Positions 54,480 to 63,921 of a stretch of 64,000 nucleotides of DNA are shown here, piece after piece (the stretch's first letter is position 1; every line of letters starts with the position of its first letter). Under the pieces are notes generated by a model that saw nothing but the letters and a program-made list of their open reading frames with translations, was not told the DNA's origin and made no database searches. A program made the translations under genes and the position numbers. Location of the stretch: positions 1 through 64,000 of the forward strand of contig CANKHA010000012.1 of the NCBI GenBank assembly GCA_947481685.1. Reading direction: 5' to 3'. The DNA comes from Bradyrhizobiaceae bacterium. Its GTDB lineage: Bacteria; Pseudomonadota; Alphaproteobacteria; Rhizobiales; Xanthobacteraceae.

Positions 54480-54770
54480 CTGGCTGAAAAAGCCAGGCTG
54501 GTCTTGCGGCTGCAAACTACAAAGCCGCTATCGAACGCGGTCCCAAATACACCATTTGTTCATGCTGCATTAGGTGGCGCCCACTACGCCCATCATGATT
54601 ACGATGCCGCGATTGCAGACTATTCTGCTGCGATTGCGCTTGCACCGAAGACGGCGAATTATTATCAACGCCGTGCCAACGCCTACTGGGCGAAAGGCGA
54701 CGCAAAGAGCGCGAATGCGGATAATCAGACCGCAACGGATATATTCGCGGCAGCGGAGCCGAAGCAGTAA
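54480..54770 (+). pseudogene. TPR-protein fragment
   Basis: From about 54570 one frame encodes a tetratricopeptide stretch (HYAHHDYDAAIADYSAAIALAPKTANYYQRRANAYWAKGDA). Just upstream another frame continues the same repeat type (LAAANYKAAIERGPKYT, about 54505-54555), so a frameshift lies near 54555. The open frame back to 54240 is only the shadow of the opposite-strand pseudogene. No start or signal peptide remains. It ends at the uvrD stop region. Confidence 0.6.
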
Positions 54771-57365
54771 CTACCGCACCCGCTCCACAAACGAATCCAC
54801 CACGCGCTTTTCGCCGGCCTTGTCGAAGGCGATGGTGAGCTTGTTGCCGTCGACGCCGACCACGTTGCCGTTGCCGAATTTCTGGTGGAACACGCGGTCA
54901 CCGGGGCTGTAGTCGGAAACCGCGCCGGTGGATTTCGCCACCAGTTCGCCCTCGATCGTGAGCGGCGGGCGGGAATAGCCGGCATAGTTGCTGCGCGGCT
55001 CGCTGAAGCCGCCGCGCTGGTTCTCGCTGGAGCGGGCATTGCGCGTGCGATTGGCTTGCGCGCGTTGCCAGCCCGGCGTGGTGTAGCTCGAACCGAAGCT
55101 CGACATCTCGTCGAAGCGCGAGGGGCCGTAGCCGCTGCCCCCGCCGTAGCCGCCGCCGACGCTCTCGGTCACTTCCACATGCTCTTCCGGCAATTCGTCG
55201 AGGAAGCGCGAGGGGATGTTGCTCGACCAGGTGCCGTGCATGCGCCGGTTGGTGGCGAAATAGATCTTGGCGCGCTTGCGGGCGCGCGTGATCGCGACAT
55301 GGCCGAGGCGGCGTTCTTCCTCGAGCCCGGCGCGGCCCTGGTCGTCGAGCGCGCGCTGGTTGGGGAACAGGCCTTCCTCCCAGCCGGGCAGGAACACGGT
55401 GTCGAACTCGAGCCCCTTGGCGGCATGCAGCGTCATGATCGAGACACTGTCGACGCCTTCGCCCTTGTCCTTGTCCATCACCAGCGAGATGTGTTCGAGG
55501 AAGCCCTGCAGGTTCTCGAATTCCTGCATCGAGCGCACAAGCTCTTTGAGGTTTTCGAGGCGGCCCGCGGCGTCGGCGGAGCGATCCTTCTGCCACATCT
55601 CGGTATAGCCGGACTCGTCGAGTACGATCTCGGCGAGTTCGCTGTGGGGCAGGGAGTCCTTTTGCGCGCGCCAGCGGTCGAAATTCTCGATCACGGCTTT
55701 GAGCGCGCCGCGCGGCTTGGGCTTCAGCTCGTCGGTATCGACCATGGAGCGCGCCGCTTCGGACAGCGGGATCTTCTGCTTGCGCGCATGGTCGTGCAGC
55801 ATCTGGATGGTGGCGTCGCCCAGCCCGCGCTTCGGCACATTGACGATGCGCTCGAAGGCCAGATCGTCGGCCGGAGATTGAATCACCCGCAGATAGGCCA
55901 GCGCATCGCGGATTTCGGCGCGCTCATAGAAGCGCGGGCCGCCGATCACGCGGTAGCTCAGGCCGAGGGTGACGAAACGGTCTTCGAACTCGCGCATCTG
56001 AAACGACGCGCGCACCAGAATGGAGATTTCGTTCAGCTTGTGGTGTTGCCGCTGGAGCTGCTCGATCTCCTCGCCGATGGCGCGGGCTTCCTCTTCGGAG
56101 TCCCACGCGCCGGTGACGGTGACCTTCTCGCCCGCGACATCCTCGGTGCGCAGCGTCTTGCCGAGGCGGCCCTGGTTGTGCGCGATCAGGTGCGAGGCGG
56201 CGGCGAGGATATGCCCGGTGGAGCGGTAATTGCGTTCCAGCCGGATCACCTTGGCGCCGGGGAAATCATGATCGAAGCGCAGGATGTTATCGACCTCCGC
56301 GCCGCGCCAGCCATAGATCGACTGGTCGTCGTCGCCGACGCAGCAGATGTTCTTCGGCTTTCTTTCTTCCGGCCTTGCAGGCGGAGCAAAAGTATCTGCG
56401 AGGTCGAAGGACTCGGCCTCGCCCTTCGAGACGCTCGGGCTTTGCCCTCGCTCCTCAGGGTGAGGATCAATGCTGTGGTTCCCCTCATCCTGAGGAGCCG
56501 CACGCAGTGCGGCGTCTCGAAGGACGAGGCCCGAACTGTCGAGAGATGAAGTTTGCGCCAGCAGGCGCAGCCAGAGATACTGCGCGACGTTGGTGTCCTG
56601 ATATTCATCGACCAGGATGTATTTGAAGCGATTTTGGTATTGCGCCAGCACGCCGGGGTGCTGCCGGAACAGCCGGATATTTTCCAGCAACAGATCGCCG
56701 AAGTCGGCGGCGTTCAGCGTCTTCAGCCGCTCCTGATAGGCGATGTAAAGTTTCTTGCCCTTGCCGTTCGCGAAGCTCGAGGCTTCACCGGCCGGAACCT
56801 GATCGGGTGTGATGCCGCGGTTCTTCCAGCCGTCGATCAGCGAGGCCAGCACGCGCGCAGGCCAGCGCTTCTCGTCGATATTCTCCGCCGCGAGCTGCTG
56901 CTTCATCAGGCGGACCTGATCGTCGACGTCGAGGATGGTGAAGTCGGGCTTCAATCCCACCAGCTCGGCGTGGCGGCGCAGGATCTTCACGCCGATGGAA
57001 TGGAAGGTGCCGAGCCATGGCATGCCCTCGACCACCTGGCCGACCATCCGGCCGACGCGGTCTTTCATCTCGCGCGCGGCCTTGTTGGTGAAGGTAACGC
57101 TGAGGATCTCGCTCGGCCGCGCCCGCCCGGTGGCGAGGATGTGCGCGATGCGCGTTGTCAGTACCCGGGTCTTGCCGGTGCCCGCGCCGGCCAGCACCAG
57201 CACCGGACCGTCGAGGGTTTCCACCGCCTCGCGCTGCTCGGGATTGAGCGCCTCGAGATAGGCGCGGGCGGCGCCGGCCCCCGGCATCGCGCGCGCGGCG
57301 ATCCCGCCCGGCTTGAAGCCCGGCAAGTCGTTGTTTCCGGGCGTATTTTTTACCGGTTCGGCCAT
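54771..57365 (-). CDS. uvrD: UvrD/PcrA-type DNA helicase with a repeat-derived insertion
   Basis: An 864-residue superfamily 1A 3'-5' helicase used in repair and replication. Motif I is G60-AGTGK65-T, motif II ILVDEYQDTN (about 257), motif III CVGDDDQSIYGWRGA (about 340), and later VRASFQMREFE, MTLHAAKGLEFDTVF and RLGHVAITRARK. Between motifs II and III, residues about 271-336 are extra: they are encoded by two palindromic repeats (56417-56529) that stayed open in this frame. The C-terminus has the short PcrA-like beta domain (GDRVFHQKFGNGNVVGVDG). ATG 57365 follows CAGGATTCC. Confidence 0.93.
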   Translation of the reverse strand: MAEPVKNTPGNNDLPGFKPGGIAARAMPGAGAARAYLEALNPEQREAVETLDGPVLVLAGAGTGKTRVLTTRIAHILATGRARPSEILSVTFTNKAAREMKDRVGRMVGQVVEGMPWLGTFHSIGVKILRRHAELVGLKPDFTILDVDDQVRLMKQQLAAENIDEKRWPARVLASLIDGWKNRGITPDQVPAGEASSFANGKGKKLYIAYQERLKTLNAADFGDLLLENIRLFRQHPGVLAQYQNRFKYILVDEYQDTNVAQYLWLRLLAQTSSLDSSGLVLRDAALRAAPQDEGNHSIDPHPEERGQSPSVSKGEAESFDLADTFAPPARPEERKPKNICCVGDDDQSIYGWRGAEVDNILRFDHDFPGAKVIRLERNYRSTGHILAAASHLIAHNQGRLGKTLRTEDVAGEKVTVTGAWDSEEEARAIGEEIEQLQRQHHKLNEISILVRASFQMREFEDRFVTLGLSYRVIGGPRFYERAEIRDALAYLRVIQSPADDLAFERIVNVPKRGLGDATIQMLHDHARKQKIPLSEAARSMVDTDELKPKPRGALKAVIENFDRWRAQKDSLPHSELAEIVLDESGYTEMWQKDRSADAAGRLENLKELVRSMQEFENLQGFLEHISLVMDKDKGEGVDSVSIMTLHAAKGLEFDTVFLPGWEEGLFPNQRALDDQGRAGLEEERRLGHVAITRARKRAKIYFATNRRMHGTWSSNIPSRFLDELPEEHVEVTESVGGGYGGGSGYGPSRFDEMSSFGSSYTTPGWQRAQANRTRNARSSENQRGGFSEPRSNYAGYSRPPLTIEGELVAKSTGAVSDYSPGDRVFHQKFGNGNVVGVDGNKLTIAFDKAGEKRVVDSFVERVR
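56417..56529. repeat. two palindromic repeats inside uvrD
   Basis: Copy one (56417-56465) runs from CCTCGCCCTTCGAGACG to CTCCTCAGGGTGAGG. Copy two (56483-56529) runs from CCTCATCCTGAGGAG to GTCTCGAAGGACGAGG with a GCACGCAGTGC centre. Both are of the type found at 411-610, in opposite orientation to each other. On the uvrD strand they encode peptides such as PHPEERGQSPSVSKG and GLVLRDAALRAAPQDEG. Confidence 0.88.
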
Positions 57366-57616
57366 GGAATCCTGCTGCCCAGCGTTTGGCTGGACATTTA
57401 CCATCTATCGCATGGGGGAGCGATTCTTCCCATTAAAGATGGCGATGATGGCGGCAGAATGGGAGGGGTGCGGGGGCTGATCCTGCCCTCGCATGCCGCG
57501 GCATCATCGCGTGTCATGCGGTGTCGCGTCATCGTACAAATGCCTGTATATTTTGACATTCCTTAAGTCGGGGCGGGCTTAACTGGGCCAAATTCGGCTC
57601 TTACCGCGGAGGCTCT

Positions 57617-60600
57617 GTGCAGACCACGCTGCTTGGCATTGCGATCGCATTGATCCTGGCGCTGGTGGCTGCCCTGGTCGGGCCCTCGGTGGTGGACTGG
57701 AATCGTTTTCGGCCAAACATCGAGGCTGAGGCCACCCGCCTGATCGGGACGCCGGTCCGCATCACCGGAAAGATCGACGCCAATATCCTGCCGAGCCCGT
57801 CGCTGACCTTGCGCGGGCTGGAGGTCGGACCGTCCCATGCCGGCAGCAGCATCCGCATGCGGTCGCTGGAAGTGGAGCTCAATCTCGGCGCGCTGGTGCG
57901 CGGGCAATGGCGCGCGCAGGATCTGCATCTCGTCGGCCCGGACTTCAATCTCGGCATCGACGGTGCAGGCAATCTCGCGCTGCCGCCGATCATGCCCGGC
58001 TTCGATCCCGATCGCCTGTCGATCGAGAAACTCAATATCGAAGACGGCCATGCGGTGCTGGCGGATTCCCGCAGCGGTTCGCGCGTCGTGCTCGACAAGC
58101 TGTGGTTCAACGGTGATTTGAAATCGCTGCTCGGACCGATCAGGGGCGACGGCGCTTTCGTGATCGCGGGCGATCTCTATGCCTATCGCGTCTCGGCGGG
58201 GCGCGCGGAAGAGGGCGCGGTCAAGGTCCGGCTCAACATCGATCCGGTGGAGCGGCCGCTGTCGGTCGAGAGCGAGGGCACGCTGTCATTCGCGGGCGCA
58301 ACACCGAAGTTCGATGGCAGCATGGTCCTGTCGCGGCCCGCCGGGATCGCCTTGCCGAACGGCCGCATCGTTGCGAGCGATCCCTGGAAGCTCACCAGCA
58401 AGGTGAAGGCGAGCGCGGCTTCGGCTTTGTTCGAAGCCATCGATTTCCAGTACGGACCGGAGGAGCGCGCGCTGCGCCTTGCCGGGACCGCGGAATTGAA
58501 ATTCGGCGACAAGCCGCGCTTCGAAGGCATTCTCGCGGCATCGCAAATCGATCTCGACCGGACCATGGCCGCCGATGCGGGACGGCAATTGCCTTTCGCC
58601 GCGCTGAAGACATTGGGCGACGGCTTCTCCGGCGCCATGAAATCCTCGGTGCCCGCGCGCATCGGAGTCAGCATCGATACGCTCACGCTGGCCGGCTCGA
58701 CGATCCAGAACGTCCGCGGCGATATTCGCAGCGACGGCGAAGCCTGGAACCTCGAAGGCTTTGAACTGCGCGCGCCGGGTTACACGCAGGTGACGCTCAG
58801 CGGCAAACTCGATCTGGCGCCCGGACGGTTCGGCTTCGCGGGCCCGGTCAGTGTGGACTCTACCGACCCGACCGCGCTGATGGCCTGGCTTGAGGGCAAC
58901 AGCACGCCGTCGGCTGCGCGCATGAAGCCTTTCCGCGGCCGCGGCGATGTCACGCTGGGCAGCGAGACCATCGCGATCGACCGGCTCAGCGCCGAACTCG
59001 ATCGCAAGCATGTGGAAGGCCGCTTCGCCTATATCTGGGCCGCGGGCGACAAGCCGGCGCGGCTCGAAACCGAGCTGAATGCCGCGGAGCTCGATCTCGA
59101 TGCGCTGCTGGCCTTCGTCGATACCGCGCGCGGCTCGACCACCTTCGAGACGCCGCGTGAAGTGACGCTTGGGCTCGGCATCGGCAAGGCCGTGGTGGCA
59201 GGGATGGAAGCCACGAACATCAACGCGCGCTTCCGGCGCGACGCCACCGGCCTGCATGTGGAAAAGCTCGCGATCGGCAATTTCGGCGGCAACAGCTTCG
59301 ACGTCAGTGGCCGGATCGACGCCACCGCTTCACCGCCGCAGGGTGCACTGAATGTCCGCTTCGACGCGCGCGACATGGCGGGTGTCGTGGTGCTTGCGGA
59401 AAAATTAGCGCCGGATTCCGCGGCCTGGGTGCGCCGCCTCGCTCAACGCGTCCCGGAGCTGCATCTGAATACGACGCTGGCGCTCGAGCAAAGCGGTTTA
59501 GCCAAATTGTCGATCGATGGCCTCGCCGGCGATGTGCGCATCAACATGCGGGGCGAAAGCGCGCGCAGCAACGCCTCGTCAGCCGACTGGCAGAACATCG
59601 CGGCCGGCGATCTGAAACTCGACGCGACGTTCGCCTCCGACAAAGGCCAGTCGATCGTCAATCTGCTCAATCTCGGTGGCGTGATCGCAGCCGACGCCGG
59701 CCGGCCGGGTCAGCTCACTGTCGCGGCGACCGGTCCGCTCGATAACCTGCAGCTTGAGAGCCGCCTCGTCGCGGGCGGACTCGATGCTTCCGGCAAAGGC
59801 CCATTGCGACTCGGCAGCGAGATGAAAGGCGAGTTGAAACTGACGGCCAACGTCAATGCGCAACCTTTGCGCCGGGGCGGCGCGCGGGTGTCCGAGCCGC
59901 TGTCGGTGACGCTGAACGGCAATCTCGGGTTTACGGCGCAATCGCTGATGCTGAATGACTTCTCCGGCACCGTCGCAGGCGTTCCCGCGCGCGGCAAGCT
60001 GGCGTTTGATTTCAGCAAAGGAATCGGGATCGAGGGGCAGGTTGACCTGGACAAGCTCGACGGACCCGTGCTGCTCGCGGCGCTGATCGGGCTTCCGGCG
60101 TCGCCCGATGCGCGCGGCTGGTCGGCCGAACCGTTCCGTCGCGGCGCGCTCGACAGTGCCGAAGGCCGGGTCGTTGTGCGTGCGGCGCAAATCGAATTCA
60201 CGCCAACGCTGACACTGCGGCAGGCGCGCGGTGCGCTGAAATTCAACGGCAACGAGATCTCCTTCACCGATATCGAGGGCAACCTGGCGGACGGGCGGGC
60301 CAAAGGCCAGATCAGCTTCAACAAGCGCGACGCCGGGCTCACCATGAACGGGCGCATGCGCGTGTCCAATGCCGATGCGGCCATCCTCGTCGGTGGCGAA
60401 GGCAAGCCGGTGACCGGTCGCCTGACGCTGCAGCTTGACGTCGAGGGTGTGGGCCTGAGCCCGCAGACGCTGATCGGCTCGCTCTCCGGCAACGGCCTCG
60501 TCTCGCTGTCGCAGGCACGGTTCGCCGCGCTTAACTCCAAGGTGTTTGAGACTTCGACCCGCGCGGTGGATGAAGGCGCTGCGATCGACATGACCAAGAT

Positions 60601-61195
60601 TGGCGATGCCGCGCGCTCAACGCTCGACAGTGGCGCGCTCGCGGTGCCGTCGGCTGATGGCGTGATTACGATCGCGCATGGGCAGTTGCGGCTGACCAAC
60701 CTGATTACCCGGGCCGATGGCGCCGATCTGTCGGTGACCGGCAGCGCGGATCTGACGGAACAGACGATGAGCGCGCGGCTTGCGCTGTCGTCGAACAAGG
60801 GCTCCCAGCCAGCGAATGACCGTCCTGCGGTGTCGGTGTTTCTGAGTGGGCCGATCGCTGCGCCGAAACGCGCCGTGGATGTGAGCGCGCTCACCGCCTG
60901 GCTCACGCTGCGCGCGGTTGAGCAGCAGTCCAAGCAGATCGAGGCGATTGAAGCCGCGCGTCAGCAGTCGACAACGGCGAAGCCGCAGGAAGATCCGGGC
61001 GTCACCCAGTCGGTGGCACCGACGCAAACGCAGGCGCCGGCGTTGCCGCCGGCGATTGTCGTTCCAAACCTGAATATCATGGAAAATAAACCGGCTGCGC
61101 GTCCGCCGGCGAGGGCACAGACCGGGACCGCGGCGCCGCCGCGTCCCGTGCCTGCAAAGCCGCTGCCGCTGTTACCGGGCAGCTCCTACGACTGA
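57617..61195 (+). CDS. large AsmA-family protein
   Basis: A 1192-residue inner-membrane-anchored periplasmic protein of the AsmA family, bridge-like proteins thought to move phospholipids to, or help protein assembly in, the outer membrane. One N-terminal span (LGIAIALILALVAALVG, about 5-22) is followed by VVDWNRFRPNIEAEATRLIGTPVRITGKID, the AsmA signature. Long repetitive beta strands fill the rest, with a second AsmA_2-like part at about 950-1100. The last 80 residues are Pro/Ala/Gln-rich. GTG start with GCGGAGGCTCT upstream. Its 3' end overlaps the convergent RHH gene by 24 bases. Confidence 0.9.
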   Translation: MQTTLLGIAIALILALVAALVGPSVVDWNRFRPNIEAEATRLIGTPVRITGKIDANILPSPSLTLRGLEVGPSHAGSSIRMRSLEVELNLGALVRGQWRAQDLHLVGPDFNLGIDGAGNLALPPIMPGFDPDRLSIEKLNIEDGHAVLADSRSGSRVVLDKLWFNGDLKSLLGPIRGDGAFVIAGDLYAYRVSAGRAEEGAVKVRLNIDPVERPLSVESEGTLSFAGATPKFDGSMVLSRPAGIALPNGRIVASDPWKLTSKVKASAASALFEAIDFQYGPEERALRLAGTAELKFGDKPRFEGILAASQIDLDRTMAADAGRQLPFAALKTLGDGFSGAMKSSVPARIGVSIDTLTLAGSTIQNVRGDIRSDGEAWNLEGFELRAPGYTQVTLSGKLDLAPGRFGFAGPVSVDSTDPTALMAWLEGNSTPSAARMKPFRGRGDVTLGSETIAIDRLSAELDRKHVEGRFAYIWAAGDKPARLETELNAAELDLDALLAFVDTARGSTTFETPREVTLGLGIGKAVVAGMEATNINARFRRDATGLHVEKLAIGNFGGNSFDVSGRIDATASPPQGALNVRFDARDMAGVVVLAEKLAPDSAAWVRRLAQRVPELHLNTTLALEQSGLAKLSIDGLAGDVRINMRGESARSNASSADWQNIAAGDLKLDATFASDKGQSIVNLLNLGGVIAADAGRPGQLTVAATGPLDNLQLESRLVAGGLDASGKGPLRLGSEMKGELKLTANVNAQPLRRGGARVSEPLSVTLNGNLGFTAQSLMLNDFSGTVAGVPARGKLAFDFSKGIGIEGQVDLDKLDGPVLLAALIGLPASPDARGWSAEPFRRGALDSAEGRVVVRAAQIEFTPTLTLRQARGALKFNGNEISFTDIEGNLADGRAKGQISFNKRDAGLTMNGRMRVSNADAAILVGGEGKPVTGRLTLQLDVEGVGLSPQTLIGSLSGNGLVSLSQARFAALNSKVFETSTRAVDEGAAIDMTKIGDAARSTLDSGALAVPSADGVITIAHGQLRLTNLITRADGADLSVTGSADLTEQTMSARLALSSNKGSQPANDRPAVSVFLSGPIAAPKRAVDVSALTAWLTLRAVEQQSKQIEAIEAARQQSTTAKPQEDPGVTQSVAPTQTQAPALPPAIVVPNLNIMENKPAARPPARAQTGTAAPPRPVPAKPLPLLPGSSYD

Positions 61196-61477
61196 TGCGA
61201 CTGTACGGTATTGAATCGGCTCGTTGTGTGCCGACCTGTCGTCCTTCGGGGAATCTCCGGCCATCGACCGGTAGTGATCCAGCACGAACAAGCGAATGCC
61301 TGACGACAGGTTACCGTGACGGCGGTCGGTATCGATGGTGGCGACAAGCTCCGACAAGGTCATGTCGCGTGAAGCCGCGATATCCTTGAGGCCCTGCCAG
61401 AAAGCGTCTTCGAGGCTAACGCTGGTCTTGTGCCCGGCGATGACAATCGAGCGTTTCACAACTGGCGATTTCATCAT
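61172..61477 (-). CDS. ribbon-helix-helix domain protein (RHH_4)
   Basis: A 101-residue protein with an alphaproteobacterial ribbon-helix-helix domain: VVKRSIVIAGHKTSVSLEDAFWQGLKDIA (strand and first helix) and LSELVATIDTDRRHGNLSSGIRLFVLDHYR (second helix). Such domains usually bind DNA as dimers; the target is unknown. The last 35 residues are variable. GGGAGAAAA precedes the ATG pair (61477/61474). The start overlaps the DUF4169 stop by four bases, and the 3' end overlaps the AsmA gene. Confidence 0.87.
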   Translation of the reverse strand: MMKSPVVKRSIVIAGHKTSVSLEDAFWQGLKDIAASRDMTLSELVATIDTDRRHGNLSSGIRLFVLDHYRSMAGDSPKDDRSAHNEPIQYRTVASVVGAAR

Positions 61478-61659
61478 TTTTCTCCCATTTCAATCCGGTG
61501 GCCGTCCAGATCGCGCCCCGCTTTCGCGTGACGCGCTTCATCAAGCTTGCGGTCGGATTTTGACGTTCCGTGGGCGAGACGATTGGTGGCTGCGTCTTTC
61601 TCTGCCTGCTGGTGGTGCGCCCGTTTGCGGGCGGTGCGGAGATTGACGATATCAGCCAT
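61474..61659 (-). CDS. DUF4169 family protein
   Basis: A 61-residue, highly charged, helical protein: ADIVNLRTARKRAHHQQAE at the start, NRLAHGTSKSDRKLDEA in the middle and RDLDGHRIEMGEK at the end, matching DUF4169. No function is known. It is translationally coupled to the RHH gene (ATGA overlap) and follows fumC on the same strand after 254 bases, an order I recall from other Rhizobiales. Confidence 0.85.
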   Translation of the reverse strand: MADIVNLRTARKRAHHQQAEKDAATNRLAHGTSKSDRKLDEARHAKAGRDLDGHRIEMGEK

Positions 61660-61913
61660 GAGTGATCTGAACTTTCAGCGGAAGCATGATTATTTTCTGC
61701 CGTAGCAGACCATGATCGTTTCGCCATCTGGTGGCTCAAATGCGACCACAAAGTGGCGAGCATAACAAATCAGCAGACTGACAGGATGCAGGTGAAAGCG
61801 ATCACGGGCAAGACACGGTTTGTTGAAGTGTGCGCAGGTGCGTCAATGCGCCCGTATTTTACGAGTCGGTAAGGATTGTGACAGCGATAGAGGTCAATCA
61901 ATACCGATCGCGA

Positions 61914-63305
61914 TCAGCCGGGCCGGATCATTTTCTCCGGCCGCACCAGTGCATCGAATTCTTTTTCTGTCACATAGCCGAGCCGGATTGCCTCCTCGCG
62001 CAATGTCGTGCCATTGGCGTGTGCGGTCTTGGCGATTTTCGCAGCCTTGTCGTAGCCGATCTTCGGCGCGAGCGCCGTCACCAGCATCAGTGAGCGCTGC
62101 ATCAATTCCTCGATACGCTCCTTGTTGGCGCGGATATCCACAACGCAGTGATCGGTGAAAGAGCGCGCGGCATCCGCCACGAGGCGGATCGATTGCAGCA
62201 TCGTGTAGGCGAGGACGGGCTTGTAGGCATTCAACTCAAAGTGGCCCTGGCTGCCGGCGGTTGAAATCGTCGTATTGTTGCCGAACACGCGTGTGCAGAC
62301 CATCGTGAGCGATTCCGACTGCGTCGGGTTCACCTTGCCCGGCATGATCGACGATCCGGGCTCATTCTCCGGCAGCAGCAACTCGCCGAGCCCGGAGCGC
62401 GGACCGCTGCCGAGGAAACGGATGTCGTTGGCAATTTTGAACAGCCCGGTGGCGACCGAGGTGAGCGCGCCGTGTGTGAAGACATAGGCGTCGTGCGAGG
62501 CCAGCGCCTCGAACTTGTTGGGCGCGGTGACAAACGGCAGCCGCGTGATCTTCGCCACTTTCTGCGCGAACAATTTGGCGAATTGCGGCTTGCTGTTCAG
62601 CCCGGTGCCGACCGCGGTGCCGCCCTGCGCCAGAGGATAGAGTCCTTTTAGCGCGAGCCGCATCCTGCCAATGCCGGACTTCACCTGCGCGGCATAGCCG
62701 GAGAATTCCTGGCCGAGCGTGAGCGGCGTCGCATCCTGTGTATGGGTGCGGCCGATCTTGATGATCGAGGCGAATTCCTTGACCTTCACCTCCAGCGCGC
62801 CCTGCAGATGCGCCAGCGCCGGATCGAGCAGGTAGGCGATCTGGTCCGCCGCCGCGATATGCATGGCGGTGGGGAAGGCGTCGTTTGTCGACTGGCTCAT
62901 GTTGACGTGATCGTTGGGGTGGATCGGCTCCTTGTCGCCGCGCTTGCCGCCCAGCATTTCGTTGGCGCGGTTCGCGATCACCTCATTGACGTTCATGTTG
63001 GTCTGGGTGCCGGAGCCGCTCTGCCAGATCGAGAGCGGGAAATTGCCCGCAAGCTTGCCGTCGATCACTTCCTGCGCCGCGGCGATAATGGCGCGCGCAC
63101 GCCTGGCATCGAGCAGCTTCAATTCCCGATTGGTCTCGGCAGCGGCGCGCTTGACGATGGCCAGCGCGCGGATGAGCGACACCGGCATGGTCTCTTCGCC
63201 GACCTGGAAATTGTGTCGCGCCCGCTCGGTCTGCGCGCCCCAATAGCGGTCCACCGGCACCTCGATCGGGCCGAAGGTGTCGGTTTCGGTGCGCGTCTTA
63301 TTCAT
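61914..63305 (-). CDS. fumC: class II fumarate hydratase FumC
   Basis: A 463-residue iron-independent fumarase that interconverts fumarate and malate in the TCA cycle. Motifs: [19 protein letters not shown] (about 97), [20 protein letters not shown] (about 130), [17 protein letters not shown] (about 185) and the flexible-loop signature [13 protein letters not shown] with the catalytic Ser at about 318. It is the oxygen-stable homotetrameric type. It lies ten bases after sspB on the same strand, so the two are probably co-transcribed. Confidence 0.97.
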   Translation of the reverse strand: MNKTRTETDTFGPIEVPVDRYWGAQTERARHNFQVGEETMPVSLIRALAIVKRAAAETNRELKLLDARRARAIIAAAQEVIDGKLAGNFPLSIWQSGSGTQTNMNVNEVIANRANEMLGGKRGDKEPIHPNDHVNMSQSTNDAFPTAMHIAAADQIAYLLDPALAHLQGALEVKVKEFASIIKIGRTHTQDATPLTLGQEFSGYAAQVKSGIGRMRLALKGLYPLAQGGTAVGTGLNSKPQFAKLFAQKVAKITRLPFVTAPNKFEALASHDAYVFTHGALTSVATGLFKIANDIRFLGSGPRSGLGELLLPENEPGSSIMPGKVNPTQSESLTMVCTRVFGNNTTISTAGSQGHFELNAYKPVLAYTMLQSIRLVADAARSFTDHCVVDIRANKERIEELMQRSLMLVTALAPKIGYDKAAKIAKTAHANGTTLREEAIRLGYVTEKEFDALVRPEKMIRPG

Positions 63306-63315
63306 GCTGACCCGG

Positions 63316-63921
63316 CTATTTTTTGCGGAAACGATCCAGGCTCACGACCTCAGCGCCGGACGTTTTTCCGCCTTTTGGCGGCTTGTCGCCGTCGCCGTCG
63401 GGGTCTTCATCCGCCGGCGGCGGCACGGCCGCGAGCGGCTTGGCTGGATATTTGCGTTCCAGTTTCACCGGGGCCAGCTTTACCGGGGCAAGCTTCACCG
63501 GTTCGGCTGGCGTCTGCGTGTTTTCCGCCTCGGGCAATACTTCGGCGTCGTCATTATCCTCTTCCACCACGGTGGAGAATTGCAGCCCGAAATCCACCGA
63601 GGGATCGAAGAAGCCGTTGATGGCGTCGAACGGCACGCGCAGCCGCTCGGGCACGCCGCTGAAAGAGAGGCCGACTTCAAACGCCTCGTCGGACACTTCC
63701 AGGTCCCAGAACTGGTGCTGCAGGACGATGGTCATTTCCTGGGGATACTGGGCGCGCATGCGGGGCGACAGCTTCACCCCGGCCGCGTTCGTATCGAAGG
63801 AAATCTTGAAATGGTGATCCCCGGCGAGGCCCTTTTTCGCTGCCTCGGCCATGACAGTACGCACCACGCCACGGAGCGCGTTTTGGGCCAGAATGTCGTA
63901 GCGGATGTAATCGGTGCTCAT
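63316..63921 (-). CDS. sspB: SspB-family ClpXP adaptor
   Basis: A 201-residue alphaproteobacterial SspB, which tethers ssrA-tagged proteins to ClpXP. The folded domain covers about residues 1-115 ([52 protein letters not shown]-like, FGLQF). A long flexible linker follows, with VKLAP repeated in tandem ([18 protein letters not shown]) and an acidic stretch. The end ([12 protein letters not shown]) is the ClpX-binding motif. The start is at 63921; upstream sequence to the window end holds no gene. Confidence 0.92.
   Translation of the reverse strand: MSTDYIRYDILAQNALRGVVRTVMAEAAKKGLAGDHHFKISFDTNAAGVKLSPRMRAQYPQEMTIVLQHQFWDLEVSDEAFEVGLSFSGVPERLRVPFDAINGFFDPSVDFGLQFSTVVEEDNDDAEVLPEAENTQTPAEPVKLAPVKLAPVKLERKYPAKPLAAVPPPADEDPDGDGDKPPKGGKTSGAEVVSLDRFRKK

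Noticed and set aside
54240-54770. intact 176-residue TPR protein
   Set aside because: Only the C-terminal part is TPR. The N-terminal part is antisense to a recognisable exported-protein remnant, and the TPR continues upstream in another frame.
54885-56549. 554-codon plus-strand frame over uvrD
   Set aside because: Antisense shadow of the helicase gene, which has all helicase motifs.
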